The notes under the pieces: model-generated
Seen by the model: the letters and a program-made list of their open reading frames with translations, nothing else
Told to the model about the DNA's origin: nothing
The model's database searches: none
Assembly (NCBI GenBank): GCA_929200335.1
Contig: CAKMZG010000045.1
Coordinates: 1-15,631 of the forward strand
Direction: 5' to 3'
DNA: 15,631 nucleotides
Origin: an uncultured Alphaproteobacteria bacterium
GTDB taxonomy: Bacteria > Pseudomonadota > Alphaproteobacteria > Rhizobiales > Rhizobiaceae
Shown here: positions 15,462-15,631 of the stretch, piece by piece
How the letters are laid out: each line of letters opens with the position of its first letter
Position numbering within the stretch: the stretch's first letter is position 1
Position numbers and translations under genes: made by a program

Positions 15462-15629
15462 TTATCTATCTTCATTTAGCTCAAACTGAAATAAATTTTC
15501 ACCGCGCCATTTAAAGCGATAAAATTTTAATGGAATACCTTCCAATGTTCCACCAAAAGATACTTTGACGTTATCATCAATATAAGCTAATGCATTTCTA
15601 ATGTCTCCTACAGTTATAGGAGAGTTTCC
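15462..15629 (-). CDS. 3' end of an unrecognised minus-strand gene, cut by the window edge
   Basis: A minus-strand frame is open from the right edge and stops at TAA (15462-15464), giving the last 55 residues of a protein. The peptide is well mixed and coding-like, ending in FKWRGENLFQFELNEDR, with a likely beta-rich segment (VKVSFGGTLEGIPLKFYRFKWRG is cut here: key residues Gly-Gly, Tyr, Phe, Trp). It contains no motif I recognise, and it does not look like the C-terminus of RNase HII, whose gene often follows atpF in related bacteria. It converges on the F0 operon, and a 6-bp inverted repeat (15445-15450/15458-15463) overlaps its stop. Confidence 0.6.
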   Translation of the reverse strand, partial: GNSPITVGDIRNALAYIDDNVKVSFGGTLEGIPLKFYRFKWRGENLFQFELNEDR

Positions 15630-15631
15630 CC

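Overview
The window comes from the chromosome of an AT-rich alphaproteobacterium, most likely a member of the Hyphomicrobiales. The main evidence is the right end. There an atpI-atpB-atpE-b'-b block encodes the F0 sector of ATP synthase, with two different b-type stalk subunits and no F1 genes, which is the split alphaproteobacterial layout. A short DksA/TraR-type zinc-finger protein and a membrane-anchored SleB-like wall hydrolase fit the same group. The species cannot be named from the sequence alone.

Left third (1-7707): a two-partner secretion (TPS) locus. Nearly the whole first 5.6 kb is the 3' part of a very large TpsA-type exoprotein whose secretion domain lies beyond the left edge. 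The visible 1868 residues hold 18 YDG-family beta domains, one MBG-like domain, a short Gly-rich tandem linker and a C-terminal tail carrying the only two cysteines. A strong intrinsic terminator and an AT-rich gap with repeated motifs separate it from tpsB, the outer-membrane transporter (signal peptide, two POTRA domains, 16-strand-type barrel with a VRGY motif).

Middle (7708-12417): a convergent terminator, then a minus-strand DksA/TraR zinc-finger gene. It is divergent from a YfgM-like TPR membrane protein, which is followed by der (EngA), the double GTPase of 50S ribosome assembly. In E. coli bamB lies between yfgM and der; here only about 100 bp do. After der come 0.5 kb with no convincing gene (a possible short minus-strand coding remnant, then AT-rich DNA), and then the SleB-like hydrolase.

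Right third (12418-15631): a well-formed sigma70-type promoter precedes atpI. The F0 genes follow, with a hairpin after atpE and a strong terminator after the b gene. The 3' end of an unrecognised minus-strand gene runs off the right edge.

Together this is ordinary core chromosome (ribosome assembly, envelope, energy) next to an accessory adhesin-type secretion locus. The unusual material is the architecture of the TPS exoprotein and the control DNA around it. I see no CRISPR array, tRNA, rRNA, insertion sequence or phage gene.
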